Source: an uncultured Prevotella sp. | GTDB lineage: Bacteria; Bacteroidota; Bacteroidia; Bacteroidales; Bacteroidaceae | Direction: 5' to 3' | NCBI GenBank assembly: GCA_946998205.1 | Contig: CAMPYJ010000068.1 | Span: 1-6,974 of the forward strand | Length of the DNA stretch: 6,974 nt | Part shown: piece by piece, positions 1-5,380 of the stretch | Position numbering within the stretch: position 1 is the stretch's first letter | How the letters are laid out: every line of letters begins with the position of its first letter | Made by a program: the position numbers and the translations under genes | The notes under the pieces: generated by a model | Database searches by the model: none | Told to the model about the DNA's origin: nothing | What the model saw: the letters and a program-made list of their open reading frames with translations, nothing else

Positions 1-51
1 ACCTCAAAAATAGTCTCACAATCTGTCAAAGCTAATTTATAGAACCACCCT
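1..51 (-). mobile_element. MITE-like palindromic element, copy A (partial, L end)
   Basis: The reverse complement of this stretch matches the left end of the complete copy at 5380-5574 with only three differences over about 51 bp. Its outer end is AGGGTGGTTCTATAAATTAG followed by CTTTGACAGATTGTGAG, and it adjoins TA at 52-53. The rest of the element lies before the window. It has the same orientation as copy C and is inverted relative to copy B. No coding capacity is visible, so this would be a non-autonomous element moved, if at all, by a transposase encoded elsewhere (inference). Confidence 0.8.
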
Positions 52-79
52 TAAACAGAATCGTGAGAGAGCGGCGATA

Positions 80-112
80 GGGATTTTCCCCTCACGGTTT
101 AGGGAAAAACCC
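80..112. other. Imperfect inverted repeat upstream of the first promoter
   Basis: GGGATTTTCCC at 80-90 and GGGAAAAACCC at 102-112 are complementary at 10 of 11 positions around an 11-base spacer. CGTGAG (62-67) could instead pair with CTCACG (91-96), which lies in that spacer, so the two stems exclude each other. It sits directly upstream of the -33 region of the next promoter. It could be the terminator of a gene left of the window or a protein-binding site. No clear T-tract decides between them. Confidence 0.35.
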
Positions 113-143
113 TTTCGTCCACGCCCGACAGTCACTACATTTG
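113..143 (+). promoter_or_regulatory. Predicted Bacteroidetes-type promoter of the secreted-protein gene
   Basis: TACATTTG at 136-143 fits the Bacteroidetes -7 consensus TAnnTTTG. TTTCG at 113-117 is a near match to the -33 TTTG, with about 20 bp between the boxes. Transcription would start near 150 and leave a leader of about 105 nt before the chosen start codon. Confidence 0.6.
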
Positions 144-254
144 CAATGTGATGAAGAATGAGGAACGGATGGACGGAAACAACACATCGCTTCGGTTCTG
201 TCATCCACACGGACATCACAAGAACGTATGTATTCACAACATCAAAAGCATCTC

Positions 255-1181
255 ATGATGAAAAAGCTGATTATTTCCCTGGTTTCACTGTTCGCTCTCA
301 CGGTATCAGCCAACGCCGTGAGTTACGAGCAAGCCCGCCATCAGGCCCTTTTCCTGACGGACAAGATGGCTTACGAGCTCAACCTCACCGATGACCAATA
401 TGAGGCCGCGTACGAAATCAACCTCGACTATCTGATGAGCATCGACGACTACGACGACCTGTACGGCCTCTACTGGGAGCGCCGCAACCTGGACTTGAGC
501 TACATCCTGCACGACTGGCAGTACCGCATGTACCGCGACGCCGCCTATTTCTACCGCCCGCTCTACTGGAACGCCGGCTGTTGGCACTTCAGCGTGTACG
601 CCCGCTATCCGCGTCGTGATTACTTCTATTTCGGCACACCTCACTTCTACGCCGTGTACCGCGGAGACCACAGCTGGCGCCGCAACGGCAACCGCTCATG
701 GTACTATGGCCGCGACTATGGTCCCAGACGAGGTTATGACGGGATGGGCATGCGCGATGGATACAACCGTGGGTACTATAACGACGGCAGCCGCTCGTTC
801 GGCAACGGCCCGCGCCGCATCATCTCCACCTACGGCAGTCAGCCGAGAAGCAGTGGCTTTGGCGATTACCGCCGGTACGACACCGCACCGAACCGCTACG
901 GCAGCTTTGGCAACCGGCAGAGCAGCACGCGCGCCACCGTTACCCATCCGGGATCGTTCGGCAACGGCAGCCGGAGCGGAACCGGCTTTGGACGTGACGA
1001 ATCGACAGGCGTTAGATCGACCGTACCCAACAGCACGTTCACGCCCAACGCATACCCATCCACAGGAAGCTCTTCACCCAGCCGATCATACAGCTCACCA
1101 TCCAGAAGCTACGGCCCTCCATCAAGGAGCTGTTCATCGGGAACACAAGGTGGCGGCAGAAGTTTTGGAGGCCGTAGGTAA
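255..1181 (+). CDS. Secreted Tyr/Arg/Gly-rich protein with low-complexity C-terminal tail, function unknown
   Basis: The 308-residue product starts at the ATG-ATG pair (255 or 258), which puts a classical signal peptide at the N terminus: two Lys, a hydrophobic core at residues 5-17, and probable cleavage after Ala-Asn-Ala (19-21). An in-frame ATG at 228 would add nine polar residues before the signal and is less likely. Residues 24-95 are predicted helical and contain LTDDQ (44-48), reminiscent of the LTxxQ motifs of Spy/CpxP periplasmic proteins, though this resemblance is weak. Residues 97-150 are rich in aromatic residues and Arg. From about residue 150 the chain is low-complexity Gly/Ser/Arg/Tyr, with SFGN at 181-184, 217-220 and 234-237 and a seven-residue period, PSRSY/PSRSY/PSRSC, at 275-293. 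Similar proteins are, from memory, common in Prevotella with no assigned role. It is monocistronic and convergent with the phosphatase gene 44 bp downstream. Periplasmic or surface location is inferred. Confidence 0.8.
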   Translation: MMKKLIISLVSLFALTVSANAVSYEQARHQALFLTDKMAYELNLTDDQYEAAYEINLDYLMSIDDYDDLYGLYWERRNLDLSYILHDWQYRMYRDAAYFYRPLYWNAGCWHFSVYARYPRRDYFYFGTPHFYAVYRGDHSWRRNGNRSWYYGRDYGPRRGYDGMGMRDGYNRGYYNDGSRSFGNGPRRIISTYGSQPRSSGFGDYRRYDTAPNRYGSFGNRQSSTRATVTHPGSFGNGSRSGTGFGRDESTGVRSTVPNSTFTPNAYPSTGSSSPSRSYSSPSRSYGPPSRSCSSGTQGGGRSFGGRR

Positions 1182-1225
1182 TTGATTCTCTTCCATAAGG
1201 GCGTGATTATTCGCTGGGCTCTTAC

Positions 1226-1735
1226 TTATTGAAGGTTCAGCATCCTCACCTCAGCGTTGTCCATTCTCTTGATCTCGCTCATGGGACGATGATGGAGCAC
1301 GCTCTGTATCGCCTTGTTGATGATGCCGTGTCCCACGGCCAACACCGTTTGATTGGGGTAGCGACTGCTCATCTCATCCAGGAACCGTCGGGCGCGACGC
1401 TTCATCTCTTCCAACGACTCTACATTCGCAGGGAAGGGCAAGTCTTGCAAGTCGGGGATGTACCTGCCTGTAAAGTCACCCCAGTCACGCTCGCGCAGCA
1501 GCGGTGTTGTCTGCACCTTGATGCCATGCGGTGCAGCTATCACCTCACAAGTCTCCATGGCCCGACGCAAATCACTGGACACGAACGCATCCACACGCAG
1601 CTGCCTGAACCGTTCGCGCAGTTCTTCGGCCTGCCTGAGGCCAACCGCGTTGAGCCGGCCCTGCGTCTGTCCCTGCATGAGATGGGCGGCATTGTCCACC
1701 GTCTCGCCATGTCTGACCAAATACAATGTTGTCAT
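1226..1735 (-). CDS. Histidine phosphatase family protein (phosphoglycerate-mutase-like)
   Basis: The 169-residue protein begins MTTLYLVRHGET, placing the phosphoacceptor His9 in the RHG signature straight after the first strand, as usual in this superfamily (PF00300). Other active-site candidates are Arg58 in SSDLRRAMET, Glu82 in LRERDWGDFTG and the second catalytic His136 in AVGHG. The length is that of a single compact domain without signal peptide, so a cytoplasmic enzyme is expected. An in-frame upstream ATG (to 1777) would add 14 unrelated residues and cover the promoter, so I reject it. The superfamily includes cofactor-dependent phosphoglycerate mutases, alpha-ribazole phosphatases, SixA-type protein phosphatases and general sugar-phosphate phosphatases. 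The sequence does not tell me which substrate is used, and no cobalamin gene is adjacent. It is transcribed divergently from the DUF308 gene. Confidence 0.9.
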   Translation of the reverse strand: MTTLYLVRHGETVDNAAHLMQGQTQGRLNAVGLRQAEELRERFRQLRVDAFVSSDLRRAMETCEVIAAPHGIKVQTTPLLRERDWGDFTGRYIPDLQDLPFPANVESLEEMKRRARRFLDEMSSRYPNQTVLAVGHGIINKAIQSVLHHRPMSEIKRMDNAEVRMLNLQ

Positions 1736-1754
1736 AGAATGGAATATCTGGATA

Positions 1755-1762
1755 CAAAAATA
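1755..1762 (-). promoter_or_regulatory. Candidate -7 box for the histidine phosphatase gene
   Basis: Read on the minus strand, 1762 to 1755 is TATTTTTG, a full match to TAnnTTTG. It lies 19 bp before the ATG, giving a very short leader. No convincing -33 TTG is seen at the expected distance. It sits just beside the plus-strand promoter at 1772-1802. Confidence 0.45.
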
Positions 1763-1771
1763 CGAAAAGTA

Positions 1772-1802
1772 TTGCACTTGTGGGAGATAGTTCGTACATT
1801 TG
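1772..1802 (+). promoter_or_regulatory. Predicted promoter of the DUF308 membrane-protein gene
   Basis: TACATTTG at 1795-1802 matches TAnnTTTG, with TTG at 1772-1774 separated from it by 20 bp. Transcription would begin near 1809, only about 13 nt before the ATG at 1822. That short leader also argues against the upstream in-frame GTG at 1780, which lies inside the promoter. Confidence 0.65.
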
Positions 1803-1821
1803 TAACCCTATCACAAATTGT

Positions 1822-2532
1822 ATGAAGACAGTACAAAACACATTCATCCGCGCGCTGGTGTCCATCATCATTGGCGTGCTGCTCATCCGCTACCGCGAAG
1901 AAACCGTCAGAGGGCTCACCATTCTCATCGGCGCGCTATTCTTGATTACCGGACTCATATCGTGCATTACCTACCTCACCGACCGCAAGCATCGAGACGA
2001 CACCGTGGTGCTGGATGCCAGCGGTCGGCAAATATCCGGTTTCCGCCCTACCTTCCCCATCGTGGGTATAGGCAGCATGGTGCTGGGTGCCATGCTGACG
2101 CTGACGCCCGCCACCTTCACGACCGGCCTGACGTACATCATCGCCGCCATGCTGATACTGGGAGCCGTCAACCAGTTTGTGATGTTGGCTGCCATCAACC
2201 GCATCATCCGCGTGCACGTCATCTTCTGGCTGCTGCCCTGCGTGGTGCTTTTCATCGGTGGCATCGCCATCGTAAAACCCCAATGGATAGCCCAGGCGCC
2301 GATTTTCATACTGGGCTGGGCACTCGCACTGTATGGCGTCATCGAGTGCATCGATGCCTTTAAGCTGATGTCGGTGAATCGAAAATACAAGCAAGCACCG
2401 ACAAACTCCACAACGACGGATGACGTCGAAACGACAGCCGAGCCTGATGAATCTGCTGAATCTGTTGATGAGCCAGCCGCCTCCATGGACAAGCCAGCCC
2501 TGCCAACCGATGCCGAACAAACAAACTCGTGA
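1822..2532 (+). CDS. DUF308/HdeD-like six-helix inner-membrane protein
   Basis: The 236-residue protein has six predicted membrane segments at about residues 8-23, 31-52, 78-95, 100-124, 132-151 and 158-180. They form three similar pairs with short Gly/Ala-rich helices, the pattern of the DUF308 (PF03729) family that includes HdeD. HdeD is linked to acid stress in Escherichia coli; the biochemical function of Bacteroidetes members is unknown. A hydrophilic loop (53-77) follows helix 2. After helix 6 a short basic stretch (NRKYK, 186-190) gives way to a 46-residue acidic Thr/Ser/Glu/Asp/Pro-rich tail that looks disordered and probably lies in the cytoplasm by the positive-inside rule. ATG 1822 is chosen because it follows the promoter directly and opens a normal first helix. 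No partner gene is apparent. The phosphatase diverges from it and the MFS gene has its own promoter. Confidence 0.8.
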   Translation: MKTVQNTFIRALVSIIIGVLLIRYREETVRGLTILIGALFLITGLISCITYLTDRKHRDDTVVLDASGRQISGFRPTFPIVGIGSMVLGAMLTLTPATFTTGLTYIIAAMLILGAVNQFVMLAAINRIIRVHVIFWLLPCVVLFIGGIAIVKPQWIAQAPIFILGWALALYGVIECIDAFKLMSVNRKYKQAPTNSTTTDDVETTAEPDESAESVDEPAASMDKPALPTDAEQTNS

Positions 2533-2694
2533 GGCTTCCGTCACACAAGCACGCATGCCGTCCCATTCAAGGAAGCAACAGACAGCAGTCGTTCACCCCG
2601 TTCGCGACCACGGCAATCAGCACCGCAAGGAAAGAGCCGCGTGAACCCGATGACAAAAGAGAGACTGCTGACAGGACTATTACAAATTATTTTG

Positions 2695-2702
2695 TACCTT
2701 TG
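2695..2702 (+). promoter_or_regulatory. -7 box of the MFS/GH130 transcription unit
   Basis: TACCTTTG, within TTTTGTACCTTTGCGCC, is a textbook Bacteroidetes -7 element. The -33 region has no exact TTG. Transcription would start around 2709 and leave a leader of about 58 nt to ATG 2767. The box lies inside the in-frame extension that starts at GTG 2641, so the longer reading of the MFS gene is improbable. Confidence 0.7.
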
Positions 2703-2724
2703 CGCCGAAACAAAAAGGACGGCA

Positions 2725-2734
2725 CGGTGCACCG
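2725..2734. promoter_or_regulatory. 10-bp perfect palindrome in the MFS leader
   Basis: CGGTGCACCG is self-complementary and lies roughly 16-25 nt after the predicted transcription start of the MFS gene, a possible operator position. A single 10-bp palindrome can occur by chance, and no second copy is seen in the window. Confidence 0.25.
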
Positions 2735-2766
2735 GCCAAACAAAAACCTATCGTCAACCAATCTGC

Positions 2767-4065
2767 ATGAACGAAAAACCAACCTACCCTCACCCGAGAA
2801 AGACAAGTCCCATCGCATGGGTACCCACATTGTATTTTGCCATGGGCATGCCCTTCGTAGTACTCAACATGGTGACTTCACTGATGTACAAGGGACTGGG
2901 CATATCTGACACGCAAATCACCTTTTGGACAGGACTGATCATGCTGCCCTGGACATTGAAGCCCGTCTGGAGTCCGTTCCTCGAAATCTACAAGACCAAG
3001 AAGTTTTTTGTGGTGCTTGCCCAGTTGCTTTGCGGCGTGATGTTTGCCTTGTTGGCTTTCGCCTTGAACCTTTCAAGCTTCTTCGCCATCACCATTGGCA
3101 TTTTGGCAGTGATTGCCATCAGCGGCGCCACGCACGACATCGCGGCCGATGGAACATACATGTCGGTGCTGTCAACCGAAGAACAAGCACGCTGGATAGG
3201 CTGGCAAGGCGCCTTCTACAACGTGGCGAAGATATTTGCAACAGGCGGACTGGTGTATCTGGCGGGATTGTTCATCAACAGTTATGGCGTAGCCAACGCA
3301 TGGATGCTCATCATGCTCATCGTCGGCATAACCATGCTGGCATTGGGATGCTATCACTATTTCATGCTTCCAACCGATGAGAAAACTGATAAGCAAAGAA
3401 AGAGTGCCCGCGAGATATGGACGGAACTGTGGATGGTGTTCGCAGAGTTCTTCCAAAAGAAACACATTACCTATTATATATGCTTCATCATCCTCTATCG
3501 GTTTGCCGAGGGATTCGTGATGAAGATAGTGCCGCTCTTCCTCAAAGCGCCTGTTGCGGAGCAAGGATTGGGCATGACGGAGCAACAGATTGGATTGTGC
3601 TACGGCACCGTTGGAGCTGCCGCCTTCGTCATTGGTTCCATCTTGGGCGGCTACTATATCGCACACCGTGGGTTGAAAAAGACACTTTTCTCATTGGCGT
3701 TGGTGTTCAACGTGCCGTTCGTGGCGTATAACCTGCTGGCCATCTACCAGCCACAAGAACTTATCTTCATAGGCAGCGCCATTGGACTGGAGTACTTTGG
3801 TTATGGCTTCGGATTCGTGGGACTGACGCTCTTCATGATGCAACAAATCGCACCAGGCAAGCACAAGATGTCACACTACGCCTTCGCCAGCGGCATCATG
3901 AACCTTGGCGTGATGCTGCCGGGCATGATGAGTGGTGCGGTGAGCGACGCATTGGGATACCGGCACTTCTTCGTGTTCGTGTTGCTGTGCACCATTCCCG
4001 CCTTGCTCATCACTTGGTTCGTGCCGTTCAATGCCTCCCCTAACCCCTCCGAAGGAGGGGAATAG
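2767..4065 (+). CDS. AmpG-like MFS transporter, probably for a mannosyl disaccharide
   Basis: The 432-residue protein carries about twelve hydrophobic segments between residues 18 and 420, in two halves joined by a charged linker (about 202-232, DEKTDKQRKSAREIW). This is the major facilitator architecture. The opening, SPIAWVPTLYFAMGMPFVVLN then MYKGLGISDTQI and LPWTLKPVWSP, resembles AmpG-like MFS proteins that Bacteroidetes encode beside GH130 phosphorylases. The likely role is proton-driven uptake of a small glycan across the inner membrane, with the substrate inferred from the GH130 neighbour. ATG 2767 is chosen because it follows the promoter; an in-frame GTG at 2641 would add 42 residues that do not belong to the fold. 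The C terminus is odd: the last 11 residues (NASPNPSEGGE) and the stop are encoded by a repeated C-rich palindrome rather than by conserved transporter sequence. Confidence 0.9.
   Translation: MNEKPTYPHPRKTSPIAWVPTLYFAMGMPFVVLNMVTSLMYKGLGISDTQITFWTGLIMLPWTLKPVWSPFLEIYKTKKFFVVLAQLLCGVMFALLAFALNLSSFFAITIGILAVIAISGATHDIAADGTYMSVLSTEEQARWIGWQGAFYNVAKIFATGGLVYLAGLFINSYGVANAWMLIMLIVGITMLALGCYHYFMLPTDEKTDKQRKSAREIWTELWMVFAEFFQKKHITYYICFIILYRFAEGFVMKIVPLFLKAPVAEQGLGMTEQQIGLCYGTVGAAAFVIGSILGGYYIAHRGLKKTLFSLALVFNVPFVAYNLLAIYQPQELIFIGSAIGLEYFGYGFGFVGLTLFMMQQIAPGKHKMSHYAFASGIMNLGVMLPGMMSGAVSDALGYRHFFVFVLLCTIPALLITWFVPFNASPNPSEGGE
4034..4065 (+). repeat. C-rich palindromic repeat, copy P1, overlapping the MFS stop codon
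   Basis: It contains a perfect hairpin, CCCCTCC (4044-4050), loop GAA, GGAGGGG (4054-4060), preceded by CCTCCCCTAA. An inverted relative lies at 4316-4353. The repeat is in frame with the MFS gene and supplies its C-terminal residues and TAG. From memory, such C-rich REP-like palindromes are dispersed widely in Bacteroidetes genomes. A transcript would form a GC-rich stem here, but no T-run follows, so it is more likely an mRNA 3'-end or stability element than a classical terminator. Confidence 0.75.
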
Positions 4066-4080
4066 ATAGCCGAAAACATT

Positions 4081-4115
4081 GAACTTTGAACTTTGAACAT
4101 TGAACTTTGAACTTT
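4081..4115. repeat. 7-bp tandem repeat, five units
   Basis: Five consecutive units of GAACTTT run from 4081 to 4115, with the third changed to GAACATT. It begins 15 bp after the MFS stop and has no coding role. Seven is not a multiple of three. Confidence 0.9.
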
Positions 4116-4195
4116 ATGTTTAACAAGCTATCAACTCGTGAAATCGTCAACGATGAACTCGTCAACTCAAAAACTAAAAACTCAAAAACTATCAA
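4116..4195. repeat. Degenerate lead-in to the 8-bp repeat
   Basis: This AT-rich stretch holds scattered relatives of the downstream unit, such as CAACTCGT, GAACTCGT, AACTCAAAAA and AACTAAAAA, but in no fixed period. It looks like older, decayed repeat sequence. I see no promoter box and no gene. Confidence 0.5.
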
Positions 4196-4299
4196 CTCGT
4201 AAACTTGTCAACTTGTAAACTCGTAAACTTGTAAACTCGTAAACTTGTCAACTTGTAAACTTGTAAACTTGTAAACTTGTAAACTTGTAAACTCGTAAA
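4196..4299. repeat. 8-bp tandem repeat, 13 units
   Basis: Thirteen uninterrupted units of CTYGTMAA run from 4196 to 4299: eight of CTTGTAAA or its CTTGTCAA variant at the start and middle interleaved with CTCGTAAA, and five identical CTTGTAAA in a row at 4252-4291. A lone fourteenth CTTGTAAA lies at 4358-4365, beyond the P2 palindrome, as if P2 had been inserted into the array. It is intergenic between MFS and GH130. The run of identical units suggests recent slippage or duplication. Confidence 0.9.
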
Positions 4300-4315
4300 C
4301 TAAAAAAGTCTATCT

Positions 4316-4353
4316 ACTCCCCTCTCTTTTGGGGAGGGGTAGGGGGAGAGGCT
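4316..4353 (-). repeat. C-rich palindromic repeat, copy P2, inverted relative to P1
   Basis: On the minus strand this reads GCCTCTCCCCCTACCCCTCC and then CCAAAAGAGAGGGGAG. This parallels P1, where GCCTCCCCTAACCCCTCC is followed by GAAGGAGGGGAATAG. The loop is longer here (CAAAAGA region instead of GAA). P1 and P2 therefore form an inverted pair about 250 bp apart that encloses the tandem repeats, an arrangement like a bacterial interspersed mosaic element. Confidence 0.7.
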
Positions 4354-4381
4354 TCAACTTGTAAACTGAAATAACATTTCT

Positions 4382-5380
4382 ATGTCCAAATTAATCATTC
4401 AAGGGCAGCCTTTGCCCAACATGCCGTGGGAAGACCGTGCGGCAGATTGTAAAGAAGTCATGTGGCGTTGCTCGGCCAATCCCATTATTCCAAGGAATTT
4501 GCTACCCACCTCCAACAGTATTTTCAACAGTGCCGTAGTACCTTTCAAAGACGGATACGCTGGTGTGTTCCGCTGTGACGACACCAACCGACGCATGGTA
4601 TTGCATGTCGGTTTCAGTGATGACGGCGTGAAATGGAACATCAACGAACAGCCGCTCCGCTTTGAATGTGACAATAAAGAGATTGGTGAATGGGTGTACG
4701 GTTACGACCCCCGCGTGTGCTTCATCGACGACCGTTACTACGTTACCTGGTGTAACGGCTATCATGGGCCAACCATTGGCGTGGCCTACACGTTTGACTT
4801 CAAGACTTTCCACCAGTTGGAAAATGCTTTCCTGCCCTATAACCGCAACGGCGTGATGTTCCCCAAGAAGATTAATGGCAACTTCGCCATGCTCAGTCGC
4901 CCAAGCGACACGGGACATACTCCTTTCGGAGACATCTTCTACAGCGAATCTCCCGACCTGGTGTACTGGGGCAAGCATCGCCATGTGATGTCGCCGGCCG
5001 CCTTTGAGGTAAGTGCATGGCAGTGCATGAAGATAGGTGCCGGCCCCATCCCCATTGAGACATCCGAAGGTTGGCTGATGTTTTATCATGGCGTATTGCG
5101 CTCGTGCAACGGTTATGTGTACAGCTTTGGCTCTGCCCTACTCGACTTGGAGCAGCCGTGGAAGCCCATCTACCGCTCGGGTCCTTACCTCATCTCGCCA
5201 CAAACCCAGTACGAACTTACCGGCGACGTGCCCAACGTTTGCTTCCCCTGCGCTGAGGTGCATGACCCCGCCACGGGCCGCGTAGCCGTTTACTATGGCT
5301 GCGCCGACACCGTCACGGGTCTGGCTTTTGGCTATATCCCCGAAATCATCGAGTTCACCAAGCGCACCAGTATCATTTAA
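4382..5380 (+). CDS. GH130 phosphorylase, probably beta-1,4-mannosyl-N-acetylglucosamine phosphorylase
   Basis: The 332-residue protein fits the single-domain, five-bladed beta-propeller GH130 family and closely resembles the GH130_2 enzymes characterised from gut Bacteroides (BT1033) and the metagenomic Uhgb_MP. These phosphorolyse Man-beta-1,4-GlcNAc to mannose 1-phosphate and GlcNAc (EC 2.4.1.320). The catalytic Asp is Asp109 in VYGYDPRV, with Tyr108 before it. Likely phosphate ligands are Arg155 (YNRNG), Arg173 (LSRPSD), Lys217 (MKIGAGP), His236 (FYHGV) and Asp309 (YGCADT). Their spacing is that of Uhgb_MP, as I recall it, shifted by five residues. There is no signal peptide, so it acts in the cytoplasm on sugar brought in by the transporter encoded upstream. 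I see no promoter in the 316-bp gap, so co-transcription with MFS is likely. The TAA stop overlaps the left boundary of repeat-element copy B. Activity on Man-Glc is the main alternative. Confidence 0.92.
   Translation: MSKLIIQGQPLPNMPWEDRAADCKEVMWRCSANPIIPRNLLPTSNSIFNSAVVPFKDGYAGVFRCDDTNRRMVLHVGFSDDGVKWNINEQPLRFECDNKEIGEWVYGYDPRVCFIDDRYYVTWCNGYHGPTIGVAYTFDFKTFHQLENAFLPYNRNGVMFPKKINGNFAMLSRPSDTGHTPFGDIFYSESPDLVYWGKHRHVMSPAAFEVSAWQCMKIGAGPIPIETSEGWLMFYHGVLRSCNGYVYSFGSALLDLEQPWKPIYRSGPYLISPQTQYELTGDVPNVCFPCAEVHDPATGRVAVYYGCADTVTGLAFGYIPEIIEFTKRTSII

Noticed and set aside
616..1185. 189-codon plus-strand frame inside the secreted-protein gene
   Set aside because: Ala/Thr-rich shadow of the GC-rich low-complexity tail. 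The chosen frame has the signal peptide and the promoter.
1192..1200. ATAAGGGCG as a further end of the MITE-like element
   Set aside because: Similarity stops after AGGGCG and no element body follows, so it is a chance match.
1229..1825. 198-codon plus-strand frame opposite the histidine phosphatase
   Set aside because: Antisense to a gene with full catalytic motifs, and it runs into the divergent promoter region.
2641..2766. In-frame GTG extension of the MFS gene by 42 residues
   Set aside because: It overlaps a textbook -7 box at 2695-2702, and the added residues are not transporter-like. ATG 2767 starts directly before the conserved opening.
2529..2909. 126-codon open frame overlapping the DUF308 end and the MFS start
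   Set aside because: It runs out of frame through the promoter and the first transporter codons, and its composition is not protein-like.
4196..4299. CRISPR array
   Set aside because: The units are 8 bp with no spacers and there are no cas genes. It is a simple tandem repeat.
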